Source of the DNA: Sorghum bicolor
Lineage: Eukaryota; Streptophyta; Magnoliopsida; Poales; Poaceae
DNA length: 64,000 nucleotides
NCBI RefSeq assembly: GCF_000003195.3
Contig: NC_012875.2
Location: forward strand, 17,554,398-17,618,397
Direction: 5' to 3'
Each line of letters begins with the position of its first letter. Position 1 is the stretch's first letter. Below the pieces are notes generated by a model. The model saw nothing but the letters and a program-made list of their open reading frames with translations. It was not told the DNA's origin and made no database searches. Positions 11,368 through 22,739 of this stretch are shown here, piece by piece. The position numbers were made by a program, and so were the translations under genes.

Positions 11368-14300
11368 TTAATGTGAGAATTCTACAAACTCAATTACATC
11401 AAGTTCCTCTGCCAGGTTGTTTTGTGGCTCGAGATAGATTTTCAAGCGTTGACCATTTACCTTAAAAGTGTTACCTATGTTGTCTTGGATGGTAATGGCT
11501 CCATGAGTTGAAGTGTCAATAACCTTGTATGGTTCATCCCACTTACTTCGTAGCTTACCATGCCCAAAGAGCTTAACTCTTGAATTGAATAGTAGAACCT
11601 TATCTCCAGGCTTAAACCCCTTGTTCTCGATTCTTTTATCATGCCATCATTTTGTTCTCTCTTTATAGATCCTTGAATTGTGGTAGGCTTTCTCTCTCCA
11701 TTCTTCTAGCTCAGATAGTTGCATCAGACGATTCTCGCTAGCGAGGTGGAGATCCATGTTCCATTTCTTGAGTGCCCAATGAGCCTTAAACTCTACTTCC
11801 ACAGGCAAATGACAAGTTTTTCCATATACAAGTTGATAAGGTGACATGCCTATGGGTGTTTTGAATGCAGTTCTATATGCCCAAAGTGCATCAGGAAGTT
11901 TGTCCTTCCACCCCTTACCCATCTCATCTACGGTCTTTTGTAAAATATTTTTGATTTGTTTGTTAGATGTTTCGGCTTGACCGCTAGTCTGAGGATGGTA
12001 TGGTGTTGCGACGTTGTGTCGAACTCCATGATCGGCTAGGTATTTCCGGAAGATTTTGTCGATGAAGTGGGAACCTCCATCGCTTATAACTATCCGGGGT
12101 ATACCAAAGCGAGGAAAGATTACTTCATGGAACATTCTCTTGGCATGTTTTGAATCAGCTGATCGACAAGGTAGGGCTTCTACCCATTTGGACACGTAGT
12201 CCACAACTACTAAGATATACTCGCAATTCCCGGACATAGGGAATGGCACCATGACCCCATACACCGAAAACTTCTACTTGAAGATTATTTGTGAGAGGCA
12301 TTTCATTTCGTGAGTTGATATTCCCATGTTTTTGAGATCGGTGACATCTCCTGACAAAGTCCTTTGTATCTTCATACATCGTTGGCCAGAAAAACCAACT
12401 TTACCAAATTTTAGCATGTGTCCAGAATTCTCCATAGTGTCCTCCATATGGCGAGGCATGGCATCTTTCCATAATTTGAGTAGCCTCAGCCATAGGAACA
12501 CACCTTCTCAAGAGTCCATCAGCGCAGACTCGAAAAAGATATGGCTCATCCCAAAGGTGGAAACGACTATCGTGAAGCAACTTCCTTTTGTTTGTACCAG
12601 GTGGGACATAGCCTTTTTCTATAAAGTTTACGATGTCAGCGTACCATGGATCTGCATGTGTTACCTTAAGCAGGGTGTCATCCCTTAGGTAGTCATTTAT
12701 GGGAAGCTCATCATGTGTTTCCTTATATTGAAGCCTAGACAAGTGGTCAGCTACGAAATTCTCTACTCCCTTCCTATCACGGATTTCTATGTCAAAGTCT
12801 TGGAGTAGAAGAATCCATCGAATTAGACAAGGCTTAGCATCTTTCTTAGTGAGGAGGTACTTGAGAGCAGCACGGTCTGAATAGATTATTATCTTTGCCC
12901 CCACTAAGTAAGACCAAAACTTGTCTATAGCAAATACAACAGCCAAAAGCTCTTTTTCAGTTGTAGTGTAATTGAGCTGTTGTCCAGACAAGGTTTTGCT
13001 AGCGTAGGATATGACATAATGCTTTTTATCCTTGGTTTGTCCTAAAACGGCACCAACCGCAAAATCGCTAGCATCACACATGATCTCCAAAGGAAGATTC
13101 CAATCAGGTGGCTGGATAATCGGGGCTGAGATGAGTGCTTTCTTAAGAGTTTGAAAAGATTCATGACACTCATTACTAAAGATAAAAGGTGCATCCTTAG
13201 CTAGGAGACTAGTTAGGGGTCTAGCAATTTGAGAGACTTGATAAAGCGTCTATAGAACCCTGCATGCCCCCAAAAAGCTACGGATTCCTTTCACATTCGT
13301 GGGAGGTGGAAGTTTTTCAATAACTTCAATCTTTGCTTTGTCCACCTCTATACCATGTTCGGACACTTTATGTCCTAGCACTATTCCTTCCTGAACCATA
13401 AAATGGCATTTCTCCCAGTTTAGGATTAAGTGCTTTTCTTCACATCGCTGCAAGTCTCTATCTAAATTCTCCAAACAATGATCGAAGGTTTTGCCATAGA
13501 CGGAAAAATCATCCATGAAAACCTCCATGATCTTCTCAATCATGTCCAAGAAAATAGACATCATGCACCGTTGGAAAGAAGCTGGAGCATTGCACAATCC
13601 GAACGACATTCGTCGGTATGCATAAGTTCCATACAGGCATGTAAAGGTAGTCTTTTCTTGGTCATCTGGGTGGATTGAGATTTGGTGATATCTAGAATAA
13701 CCATCAAGGAAACAGAAGAAAGAGTGGTTTGCAAGCCGTTCCAACATTTGATCAATGAAGGGTAACGGAAAGTGATCATTCTTTGTAGCCTTGTTGAGTT
13801 TTCGATAGTCAATACACATACGCCACCCAGTGACAATTCGTTAAGGGATGAGTTCATTCTTCTCATTCCTAATGACTGCCATTCCTCCTTTCTTTGGCAC
13901 TACTTGGACAGGGCTAACCCACTCACTATGTGGCACAGGATAAATAATCCTAGCATGATAGAGTTTGAGGACCTCTTTCTTAACAACCTCTCGCATAGCA
14001 TTGTTAAGTCTTCGTTGTGGTTCCCTTGAAGGTGTAAAATTGGGAACAATAGGGATACGATGAGTGCAGAGAATGGGACTAATGCCCGTGAGATCTTCGA
14101 GAGCTTAGCCAAATGCTAATCTATGCCGTTCAAGAACAGTGACAAGTTGTTGTGTTTCATAATCGGAAAGCTTGTCACTGATAATTACTGGAGTTTTTGG
14201 GTTGTTGTGCAAAAAAACATATTGAAGGCCAGAAGGAAGAGGTTTTAACTCTATCGAAGGAGGTGAAGGTTGTTCATTTTTGTCTAGCTCAATGGGTTCT

Positions 14301-14672
14301 ACCAACTCTTCTTCTTCTTGAACAAAGTGTTCATGATTAAAGAATGGTTGGGCCATCTCCTTTTGAGTCAGCATTAAGATCTCCTCAATAGGATCTGATT
14401 CAAGTTTGGGTTCCACTATCGTGTTAATTGATATAGCAAGAGGAACAACAATAGTGGAATTCCCAACCTTCAAGTCTAAATGACCTCGTTGTGGTTGTTC
14501 TTGTAGAAGTTTCATGATTGGTCTGCCAATCAAGAGAGGAATCTCCGGTATGTCAAAAATGTGAAAATCTAGACATATTCCAGAGTCCTTGATTCTAATA
14601 GGTACTGCCCTTAATACCCCATGGCTTTCTAGAATTAATCCAGATGGACTTTGTAAAAGTTTTTGAGATGGG
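11368..14672 (-). pseudogene. pol: B0 pol (Athila type): protease end, RT, RNase H, integrase
   Basis: The minus strand reads a protease C-terminal segment (IPLLIGRPIMK, about 14540), RT with MCIDYRKLNKATKNDHFPLPFIDQ, YRRMSFGLCNAP and VFMDDFSVYG (13819-13250), and RNase H with [14 protein letters not shown] (13090-12850). The integrase zinc-finger region (12500-12400) and its core with [17 protein letters not shown] and [12 protein letters not shown] (12264-11647) follow. The last sense codon precedes TAA at 11368-11370. The frame is broken by stops near 14105, 13858, 13250, 12401 and 11647 and by a frameshift near 12270. The first integrase Asp is not readable. The 5' end of this stretch is cut at 14672 by the composite insertion; the upstream gag is at 25778-26731. 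Confidence 0.85.
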
Positions 14673-14742
14673 TGTTGACGGTCCTTAATGCTCACATTTA
14701 ACTGTCAACTAATCATGGAAAAGGATCTAAATGGAACCAACA
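14673..14742 (+). mobile_element. 70-bp mini-LTR (E 5' LTR)
   Basis: Starts TGTTGACGG and ends AACCAACA directly before the PBS leader AGCTTTCTGG. It matches the first about 70 bases of the B-family LTR in coding sense. The full-length LTR also ends CCAACA, so a deletion between the two CCAACA repeats would give exactly this product. Confidence 0.75.
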
Positions 14743-14749
14743 AGCTTTC

Positions 14750-14769
14750 TGGCGCCGTTGCCGGGGAAC
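14750..14769 (+). promoter_or_regulatory. PBS complementary to tRNA-Asp 3' end
   Basis: TGGCGCCGTTGCCGGGGAAC lies 7 bp after the mini-LTR and fits the 3' end of plant tRNA-Asp(GUC), the usual Athila primer. The equivalent B0 site at 26764-26783 has one change. Confidence 0.85.
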
Positions 14770-15109
14770 GGTAGCTGTGCTAGTTTCGAACCAAGTCGTC
14801 CGTGTATCCCTTTTCTTTTCCTTTTTTACCACACTCACCTTATCACTTTCACCATACCACATGGATTTCACTCTAAGCATTAATGAGCATGGAATTTATT
14901 TCATAGCCACTTCACTTACTCCATGCTCATATGCAACATCTTCACAATCCATTGGTCTCTCCAACATCACCACATTCGAGATCTCCAACCCCCTCTTCCT
15001 TTCTATTCATAAAAACTTTAAAAGGGTGGTTGTCGATGCATATGTCTATAATAAATTTTGCAGATCTCGTTGAGTTGATCTTGATATAGGTCAGCGTTGG
15101 AGGGGAAAC
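14770..15109 (+). other. E leader / start of internal region
   Basis: The first about 100 bases match the B0 leader (26763-26660 in minus sense), including CACATGGATTTCACTC. After that the sequences diverge. I see no convincing ORF. It ends abruptly at the C LTR at 15110. Confidence 0.55.
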
Positions 15110-16342
15110 TGTTGATATTTGGTAACGCAATAAGGAAATGATCGGCAAGCGCACGGATATCGGTGAGCATTTCACCCGGGAGGTTATCCAGAGTTATCGT
15201 ATTTATATTTTTACTACTAGGAGAAAGGGTGCATCTGACTAACCAAATCTATTGCTATTACCCCTTTAGGCTACAAAGAATGTTTCTCGATGTGAGTGAT
15301 GTATAGAGAAGACTGCAATCGTAGTCTCGTTCTAACCTTGGTAAGGATGATCTACTGTTCTATTGGGGAGGCTCACGGAATCTAGACAACACAAAGGATG
15401 TTCGACCCGCACCTATAAACCTACCCGCCCTGCTAACGAGATACGGTCTGCAAAGGTAACTCGGAAATGTCACGTTCCTCGCTACTACCACGGTCCAGCT
15501 AGTCAGGGGATATCTATGAGTACCCTAGCCTAAACACCACGTTTACGCTAGCAAGTGATTACTCTAATACTCAACCGGAAGAGGATTAAAGTAAACTCAT
15601 AAACCAAAGAACAATAAAACAAGAACTTACTAGTAATTAGAAGTCGAATTACTGAAGAATCTTAGAAGCAAGCCTCGGGTTAGGAGACTTGATCCCGCAA
15701 GTACAACTCGGAGTAGACACTGACAGGCCGGCCTTCCTCCGATCTACACCTCCACTCTATCTCTCTCAATCTAGTAGAAACTAGAAGATCTATTTCTACT
15801 TACATTGGTTGCTAAGCCTAAAAAGAAATATTATTTAGAGAAGAGGTTTTCCTTCGAGGGCACCCCTCAATCTCTATGATAATTTCTTGTCTCCTCCAGG
15901 GGCCAGGGGGGTCTCCTTATATAGTCCTCATCCTCTATGCGTTTTTGGGTCGGTAGGCGAGGTGGTACTACATTATCTTTGATCTATTAGGTCGGTGGAA
16001 CGTCGTGTGCGAAGAGAGTCCCGAACGGAGTCCAAAGGAGGGCGGGCGCCTAGGTCCTCAGGGCGGGCGCCCTGGGCCTGGCCCCTTTCGGCCTCCGCTT
16101 CCTTCCCGTGGCTTCTGGAGTCTTCTAGATGGTAGAAAATTGCGCGGTGCGTTGATATCTTTATGTAATCCTGACATGTGGGCCTTTCTTACTTATTTCC
16201 TGATAACCCCCTGCAGAAATAGACAAACACCAAAACTCGTGGAACTCTGTCAGATAAAACCCTAATTCTAGGTGTTGATTTCATTTGGATCCATTTCTTT
16301 GTTTATTTGATAATTAAATTTGGTACTTAAGGACCGTCAACA
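15110..16342 (-). mobile_element. C LTR (minus sense, 3' LTR of left arm)
   Basis: 1233 bp, TG...CA. In coding sense it starts TGTTGACGGTCCTTAAGTACC, closer to the D family than to B, and ends AAATATCAACA. It carries the GC hairpin CAGGGCG-GG-CGCCCTG (16059-16074) and a TATA motif near 15917-15924. A PPT (GCTTGGGGGAG in minus sense) abuts it at 16343-16356. No partner LTR is present. Confidence 0.8.
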
Positions 16343-17097
16343 ACTCCCCCAAGCTTACCTCTTGCTCGTCCCTGAGCAAGGATGAACTCAAGAGTTTCTG
16401 CAGTGGTTTCATGCCTTAAAGGTACACACGCATTCAAGCAAGATCTCATCTCTGAGTTAGAATAAACTGTTAAGACTTAAAACTTACTCATTTTACCTTT
16501 CACCATGGGGCTTGTAACCGTCACTTGTGTCTTGAGCAGTTAAAAGATAGAACGGTCAAGTCAAGAGCCATGTCTCTTATTCTTGATCAGCTATAGCTTT
16601 AGAGTTTTTGTAGATTTTCAAATAAAACTCAGAGATTCCTTATATGACTCTCTCAAATCTCTCTTTTTGTGGTATTTCTGGATCCTTACCAAGGCAGTAA
16701 TTGTATATGCCTTCTCTCAAAGTATGTGGTATTTTTGGTATGAGGCATAGTGATATTATCTTCTCTCTCACCCTACTCTAATAAGGTTCTGATATCTGGA
16801 GCTCATAGGTGAGAGACAGCTAATACATACTTACAAGACATTTATTGCATAGTCAAACCATGGATCCAGAGAAACAAGTCAATAAGTCAAATCAAGATGT
16901 GCATGTGTGCCGAATGAATGATGTATGGTGATGATGGTGATAATAATGGTGAAAGTCTAATTATACTTTTGCTCTTTTTAAGGGGATACATACCTTTCTT
17001 GCACTTTGAAGCTTTTTGAGGGGAATGAGATGCTCTATATTTTCTCTTTTTTTTCTTTTCTCTCAGGTGGGTATCTTGTACCCCTAATTCTACTGTC

Positions 17098-17164
17098 GGA
17101 CACTTGTCCATTTTTACCTCTCGTCTCACTTTTTCTTTTCTTTCGAGGTTCCGGGCACTTGCCC
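17098..17164 (-). repeat. GGRCA-NN-TGYCC hairpin pair in C 3' UTR
   Basis: GGACACTTGTCC (17098-17109) and GGGCACTTGCCC (17153-17164). The third stem pair changes from A-T to G-C between the two. Confidence 0.75.
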
Positions 17165-18565
17165 CTTTTTATTTCCTCGTATTATTTTTTTTTCTTCCTC
17201 TTTTTTTTAGAGCACTCATCTCCTTAAATAATATAGCAAGTGGTAGTAACCAACATAACTCGAGCATTTATTTCACAGGGAATAACAGGGATAGGATAAT
17301 GTTTTTGGCTATTCTCTCCCAGATTAGGAGTAGAATAATTTTGGGTAATCTGGAGATGGAAATGAGTGGATATATGTGGATGGTACTTCCGGAGTAGAAG
17401 TAGCATGTATGAGTGAACGTGCAAGTGAATCTTGATTTTAACCACATGACAAGCTCCTAAGGGTCTACATAGCTTGACCACACTCAATGCTCATAAGCAG
17501 TAAAAAATATGTGGCTCAAAGTCTAGCAAGCATGTATATATGGCTGTGGTAGGAATTTAAACTCTCATCATACAGGAACTCATCATGTGTTATTTTAAAG
17601 ATTTTTTCAAAGATAAAATTCTCTAGAATTCTAGCATCTCTAGGAACAGATAAACAGCAGCTCAACCTTCCCATATCATATCCGTTAACAACTTAGACTT
17701 TTGATCAGGTACTCCTCCCACAAGTTTAGTTTAGAGCAAATCTTACTTCATAACAGTCATGCCTAAACTTGAGAGAGATTTCAGTTTTAAGAACTAGTCA
17801 TGGCAGAGCAACTATTCATCATTTCCATGTGAGAGCTTATCATGAGGGTTCATAGCAAACTTTATTTATTTATTTATTTAGCAAACTAAGAAAATATATA
17901 TATATAAAAGCACAAAATCTTTATTTGGGTTTTCATGATTATGCATCTTTTATTATTTGAGTAAAGTATAAACGCAAGTAGAAACACTTAGCTGGATAAA
18001 TGGGGGTGCTCTCCCCCAAGCTGGATTTTGACGTAATTTCTTCTGATGTAGCTAGCAGGTGGCAGAGGTGTATTTGAAAGTCAGCAGCATTTTGACAGCG
18101 ATTAGAATGTCCTCCGTCTGCTAGTCTTCTTGATTCCTAAATTCTGTAGAGCTCAAATAGACAATAAAGCTTTGTGGAACTGGGTAAGTGTTAGCACAAA
18201 TATCTAGCCTTTATCATGTTGAGCCTCCTCAATAAATATTACTTATTTAGCAGGATCATGCACTTATTATTTTTATATTTTTATTGTAAGATGAAAACAT
18301 ATTTATTTTATGCCACCAGTGAATGTACCTATGGGTTCTATGCCATGAGCATACTTACATGGGGCTTACTATTTTTTTAACATTTTTATTTTCTTTTCAA
18401 GATAGCATGAACCTGATTAACTAAGCAAACTATAATTGAATAATTGAAAGGAAAAGGATAACTACCAAGTTTACCTCTTGGCAAGGCGTTCGGTGTTTTT
18501 AAGTCCTCCGAACGGGACTCTTCGTTTTCTCAGTCGTCCTGGGATTCGTTAGGTGGCGTAGTCGG

Positions 18566-19335
18566 TTATTCCGGCGGCGCCTCCTCTTCGTGTATAACTA
18601 TCTTCTCCCTCCACACCTGACTCGGTGCTACGGTCTCCTCAGGGCAGTTCTGTTTAAGCCGTATGTCTTCAGACCTTATCACTTCTCCTTCGTAGTCTGC
18701 CCATCCGTCCTTGATGATTTGCCTCCTCTGGTTGCGGTTGTGTCGTCTTCTTCTTGTCCTGACTTGTTTAGAGTCTTCAACTATATAGTTAAGGTCAGTA
18801 AAATAGCGGCGTACCTTCTCAGAGGGGAAGTGCATGTGGACTTCTCTGGTTCCAATATAGATGATGGCTTTGATAGTGTTGAGGAACGGTCTTCCAAGGA
18901 TGATGGGTGGATCGTACTCGTCTTCTCCCATGTCAATGATCTGAAAATCATCTGGAGCTGAATATATATTGGTTGTAGGGGCATGGTTCCATGCTGGAGC
19001 TGATAAGTGACTGCGGCCATTATGTTGTCGTTAGATCCGGTGTCGTAGAGTGTCTTCTGAAAAGAGTATCCATTGATTGTGCACTCAATGATTGGAATAC
19101 CAGGGTCGTCCTTCTTGATCTTGAGTCGACGATCTTGACCTCCTCCGACAAGGATCCAATGTTTTAAGTCCTCTGGACAAGACTTCTCACCGTCTTCATC
19201 CTTTAGGTGCATCATTTGATTAGGTGTGGACCTTGACGTCTGCACCTCTTGATACAGTGTCACCCATGTTCTTCGATTGCCCAGCAGTTCGAAGTGCGGT
19301 GTTGGCAATATCCTGCTCAGTGTGTTTGTGCTCAT
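18566..19335 (-). pseudogene. C protease region (retropepsin-like)
   Basis: Minus strand. IKKDDPGIPIIECTING, then a retropepsin active-site motif LYDTGS (about 19070-19040), then in another frame DPPIILGRPFLNTIKAIIY, which is the conserved flap/ILGRPF block. The tail is basic and then acidic (about 18830-18566). At least one frameshift separates the active site from the ILGRPF block (near 18940). This is the only arm that keeps the catalytic Asp. Confidence 0.7.
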
Positions 19336-19443
19336 AGATCCAGGTCCTTCACTTGGTGGAGCCTAGGAGTTGTAAAACTCCTCGATGTTTTGCTTGAAGT
19401 GTACCTGTTCATAGAGACAAGGCAGAGATCAAGTGCATGGGCC

Positions 19444-19466
19444 CTGTTGGTGGAAAACACCAACAG
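19444..19466. repeat. Palindrome CTGTTGGTG-GAAAA-CACCAACAG
   Basis: Perfect 9-bp stem with a 5-nt loop. The mirror copy is at 21931-21953 in the right arm. It lies at the junction between the protease-proximal sequence and the inner AT-rich segment, so it may mark an internal boundary. Confidence 0.7.
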
Positions 19467-20029
19467 AACTAAAAGTGTATTTGTTCTTCTCTAACCTTAA
19501 GCATAGTGAGCAAGACAAAGTTGATGGATCATGAGTGTAGCATTTAAAACATTTGTTAGATCAGATGGCTCAACCTAATGGAAAGATAATCTATCTATAT
19601 TTATGTTTTGTTTATATCTTCCAAAGATTGAATGTTGAATTAATTGAGTTGGTTAATCTGGAGTTATAAATCATACATATTTGTCTCTTTATTTATGTGA
19701 ATGCTAGAACCAAGGAGAAGCTTATAAAAGCGATAGTTAAGTACCTTAAGGTGTTACTTTACTTAAAGAGTGATGGTATAGTATCTCCTTGTGGAAGCTT
19801 TCCTTTCTTAGCGGTTGTGCATCGTGTTGGTGGCACCCTCCATAGATCATCTCTTTTGAGCTACGTCTTTCTTGTGCAAATTGTTAAACTTCATGTGTCA
19901 CTTTCTTCATCTCCAATGTGAGTTTATCTCAGGACTTCCCAGGTTGATATTGAAAGTTTTCCTGTAGGGGTTAGTCCGACAAAATATACCAATGTCTACT
20001 CAAGCATACTACCGGCTCAAAAATCAACC

Positions 20030-20139
20030 TAGACACCATGTCTAATTTGATTTAGAAGGGCATTTTAACCTAAGCACCATGCTTAATTTAAAATCCCTTG
20101 GAAGTAAGATCATCATTCCTAAACTAAGCACCATGCTTA
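20030..20139. repeat. Three TARRCA-NNN-TGYYTA hairpins (left arm)
   Basis: TAGACACCATGTCTA (20030-20044), TAAGCACCATGCTTA (20071-20085) and TAAGCACCATGCTTA (20125-20139). Stems are perfect 6 bp in each. Mirror copies in the right arm are at 21181-21195, 21234-21248 and 21275-21289. Confidence 0.75.
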
Positions 20140-20340
20140 ATTAAGAGATAAATGAAACTATTCCAAACCTAGAAATATACTAAAGCAAATCAAGGTAGCA
20201 TGAGAGCATTTATAGAGATCTACTTAAGTGGAGATGAAGTAGTGTAATTAGTATTTAACAAATTGAGCATGTCTCAAAGGTAAGGACAACCAACGTAGCA
20301 ACATGGCAAAAGATGTTTTTATGTAAAGTACTCCCCCAAG

Positions 20341-20362
20341 CTTGAATTTTGCAAAATTCAAG
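20341..20362. repeat. 22-bp perfect palindrome
   Basis: CTTGAATTTTG followed by CAAAATTCAAG with no spacer. Left-arm similarity to the right arm ends here; the following 330 bases are not mirrored right of the gap. Confidence 0.8.
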
Positions 20363-20543
20363 TTTGGATGAATTTAATTCAATGTTGTGTGATGGTTGGT
20401 TGGACATACCTTGTACTTGTCATTCATCCCATCTTCTTGCTCCAATCCTGGAAAGGTTAGTGGCAAGAATACCCGAAGGAATATTTCTACAATTATCTTT
20501 ATATGCTCAAGACACAAGGCAATGTTGCAAAAAATTAGAAGTT

Positions 20544-20695
20544 CATGTCACAATCTGATAGGTGCTTGTTTTAGGACACTAAGCTTGTCCTTAGGAAACC
20601 ATCAAGCACTGTTCAGATTGTAACACTGACATAAATTGATAGTTTCCAAAGGACAAGCTTTGTGTCCTAATACAAGCACTGATCAGATTGTCACA
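20544..20695. repeat. About 59-bp imperfect inverted repeat beside the gap
   Basis: 20544-20604 and 20637-20695 pair as inverted copies (the TGTCACAATCTGAT and ATCAGATTGTCACA ends) around a loop of about 32 bases. The sequence runs into the assembly gap one base later, so the structure probably stopped the assembly. Confidence 0.7.
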
Positions 20696-20696
20696 T

Positions 20697-20970
20697 NNNN
20701 NNNNNNNNNNNNNNNNNNNNNNNNNNNNNNNNNNNNNNNNNNNNNNNNNNNNNNNNNNNNNNNNNNNNNNNNNNNNNNNNNNNNNNNNNNNNNNNNNNNN
20801 NNNNNNNNNNNNNNNNNNNNNNNNNNNNNNNNNNNNNNNNNNNNNNNNNNNNNNNNNNNNNNNNNNNNNNNNNNNNNNNNNNNNNNNNNNNNNNNNNNNN
20901 NNNNNNNNNNNNNNNNNNNNNNNNNNNNNNNNNNNNNNNNNNNNNNNNNNNNNNNNNNNNNNNNNNNNNN
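20697..20970. other. Assembly gap (274 N)
   Basis: Unknown bases at the centre of the giant inverted repeat. Reading frames drawn through it are meaningless. The true size is unknown. Confidence 0.99.
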
Positions 20971-21180
20971 GCAAATTCAGATTGGGGAGTACTTTACATA
21001 AAAATATCATTTGCCATGTTGCTATGTTGGTTGTCCCTACCTTTGAGACAAGCTCAATTTGTTAAATACTAATCACACTACTTCATCTCCACTTGAGTAG
21101 ATCTCTATAAATGCTCTCATGCTACCTTTATTTGCTTTAGTATATGTCTAGGTTTGGAGTAGTTTCATTTATCTCTTAAT

Positions 21181-21289
21181 TAAGCATGGTGCTTAGTTAG
21201 GAATGTTGATCTTACTTCCAAGGGAGTTTAAATTAAGCATGATGCTTAGGTTAAAATGCCCTCCTGAATCAAATTAGACATGGTGTCTA
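21181..21289. repeat. Three TARRCA-NNN-TGYYTA hairpins (right arm)
   Basis: TAAGCATGGTGCTTA (21181-21195), TAAGCATGATGCTTA (21234-21248) and TAGACATGGTGTCTA (21275-21289). Stems are perfect. Loop bases and neighbouring sequence vary. Confidence 0.75.
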
Positions 21290-22147
21290 GGTTGATTTTT
21301 AAGCCGATAGTATGCTCTAGTAGATATTGGATATTTTGTTGGACTAACCCCTATAGGAAAACTTTCAATATCGACTTGGGAAGTCCTGAGATAAACTCAC
21401 ATTGGAGACAAAGAGAGAGACACATGAAAGTTAACAATTTACACAAGGAAGGCATAGCTCACAAGAGATGATCCATGGAGGGTGCCACAAACACGATGCA
21501 CAACTGCTAAGAAAGGAAGGCTTCCACAAGGTGATACTGTACCATCACTCTTCAAGTAAGGTAACATCTTAAGGTACTTGACTATCACTTCTATAAAGCT
21601 TCTCCTTGGTTCTGGCGTTCACATGAATATAAGAGACAAACATGTATGATTTACAACTCTAGATTAACCAACCCAATCGATTCAATATGTTTAGTCCTTC
21701 CACCTTTGTGATCCCACACTCCTAATCATATGAGCTAAAATGTTTCACACTCAATCTTTGGAAGATATATATAAAAGAAACAACATAAAAATAGAAAGAT
21801 TATCTTTCCATTAGGTTGAGCGATTTGATCTGACAAATGTTTTAAATGTTATACTCATGATCTTATTATCCATCAACTTGGTCTTGCTCACTATGCCTAA
21901 GGTTAGAGAAGAATAAATACACTTTTGGTTCTGTTGGTGTTTTCCACCAACAGGGCCTATGCACTTGATCTCTGCCTTGTCTGTATGAGCAGGTACACTT
22001 CAAGCAAACTATGAAGGAGTTTTACAACTCCCAGACTCCACCAAGTGAAGAACCTAGATCAACGAGTACACACACTGGAGAGACTGGACACTCAGGCAAT
22101 CACTGCCCTGAGATGCTTGAGGACGTAACTACTAGAGTAACCCCGTT

Positions 22148-22654
22148 GTGGAAGTAATTACTGACCTTTTGCCGGTCAAGAGAGACGATCCAGGACGCCC
22201 CGTCATCCCGATCTCCATCGGCATGGTGGACTTCCCAGAAGTACTCTGTTACTTTGGCTCCAGCGTCAACATTATACCCAGGGTACTCTATGAAAAATTC
22301 TTTACACATCCTTTATTAGAGACAGCCATGTGTTTGCATCTTGCAGAACGTACGCTAAGTTTCCCAAAGGGAATATTGAAGAACCTCTGCGTCCGAGTTG
22401 GTACCTTGTACGCCCCAGCAGACTTCATGGTGATAGAGACTGGTACTGATGAGAGGGCACCCATCATCCTAGGGAGGCCATTCATGAACACCTTGGGAGC
22501 TGTCATCTACGCTAGTGCTGCCAAGATCAGTTTCTACATCAAGGGAATGAAGGAGACATTTTCCTTGAAGAACAAGATTACACAAATCTCAGAGCAATCC
22601 CGACATGAACCAAGGAAGAGGACCAACAGGAGGAACAGAAACAAGCAAATGTAG
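22148..22654 (+). pseudogene. E protease copy 1 (retropepsin-like, catalytic Asp lost)
   Basis: A 168-codon open segment: KRDDPGRPVIPISIGMVDFP, then LCYFGSSVNIIPR where the family has a D before FGSS, then PADFMVIETG and PIILGRPFMNT. The active-site Asp is replaced by Tyr, so it cannot work as an aspartic protease. The C-terminal tail is basic (RKRTNRRNRNKQ). The start codon is arbitrary because gag is missing upstream. Confidence 0.75.
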
Positions 22655-22739
22655 ACCGAGTCAGCTAAGATGGTCACTGCAGTTTAAGGATGTCAAGATC
22701 ATTGACTTAAGTCACCGTTCCTGACCAAAAAGGACGACC

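Larger units (their letters stand above)
16343..20362 (-). repeat. Left arm of giant inverted repeat (C internal region)
   Basis: In minus sense this runs from gag/protease-like sequence (about 19335-18566) through a 3' UTR to the PPT. It pairs along its length with 20971-25436 in opposite orientation, with many substitutions and several indels. Non-coding parts: 16343-18565 is 3' UTR with T-runs and the hairpins GGACACTTGTCC (17098-17109) and GGGCACTTGCCC (17153-17164). 19440-20362 is AT-rich and holds the hairpins listed separately. Confidence 0.8.

Noticed and set aside
14750..14769. tRNA-Asp gene
   Set aside because: Only the 18-20 bases complementary to a tRNA 3' end are present next to an LTR; no cloverleaf, so it is a PBS.
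15104..15110. TSD for the C LTR (GAAAC)
   Set aside because: No matching copy could be found at the other end because the partner LTR is missing.
20591..21065. Reading frames spanning the N run
   Set aside because: They consist mainly of unknown bases.
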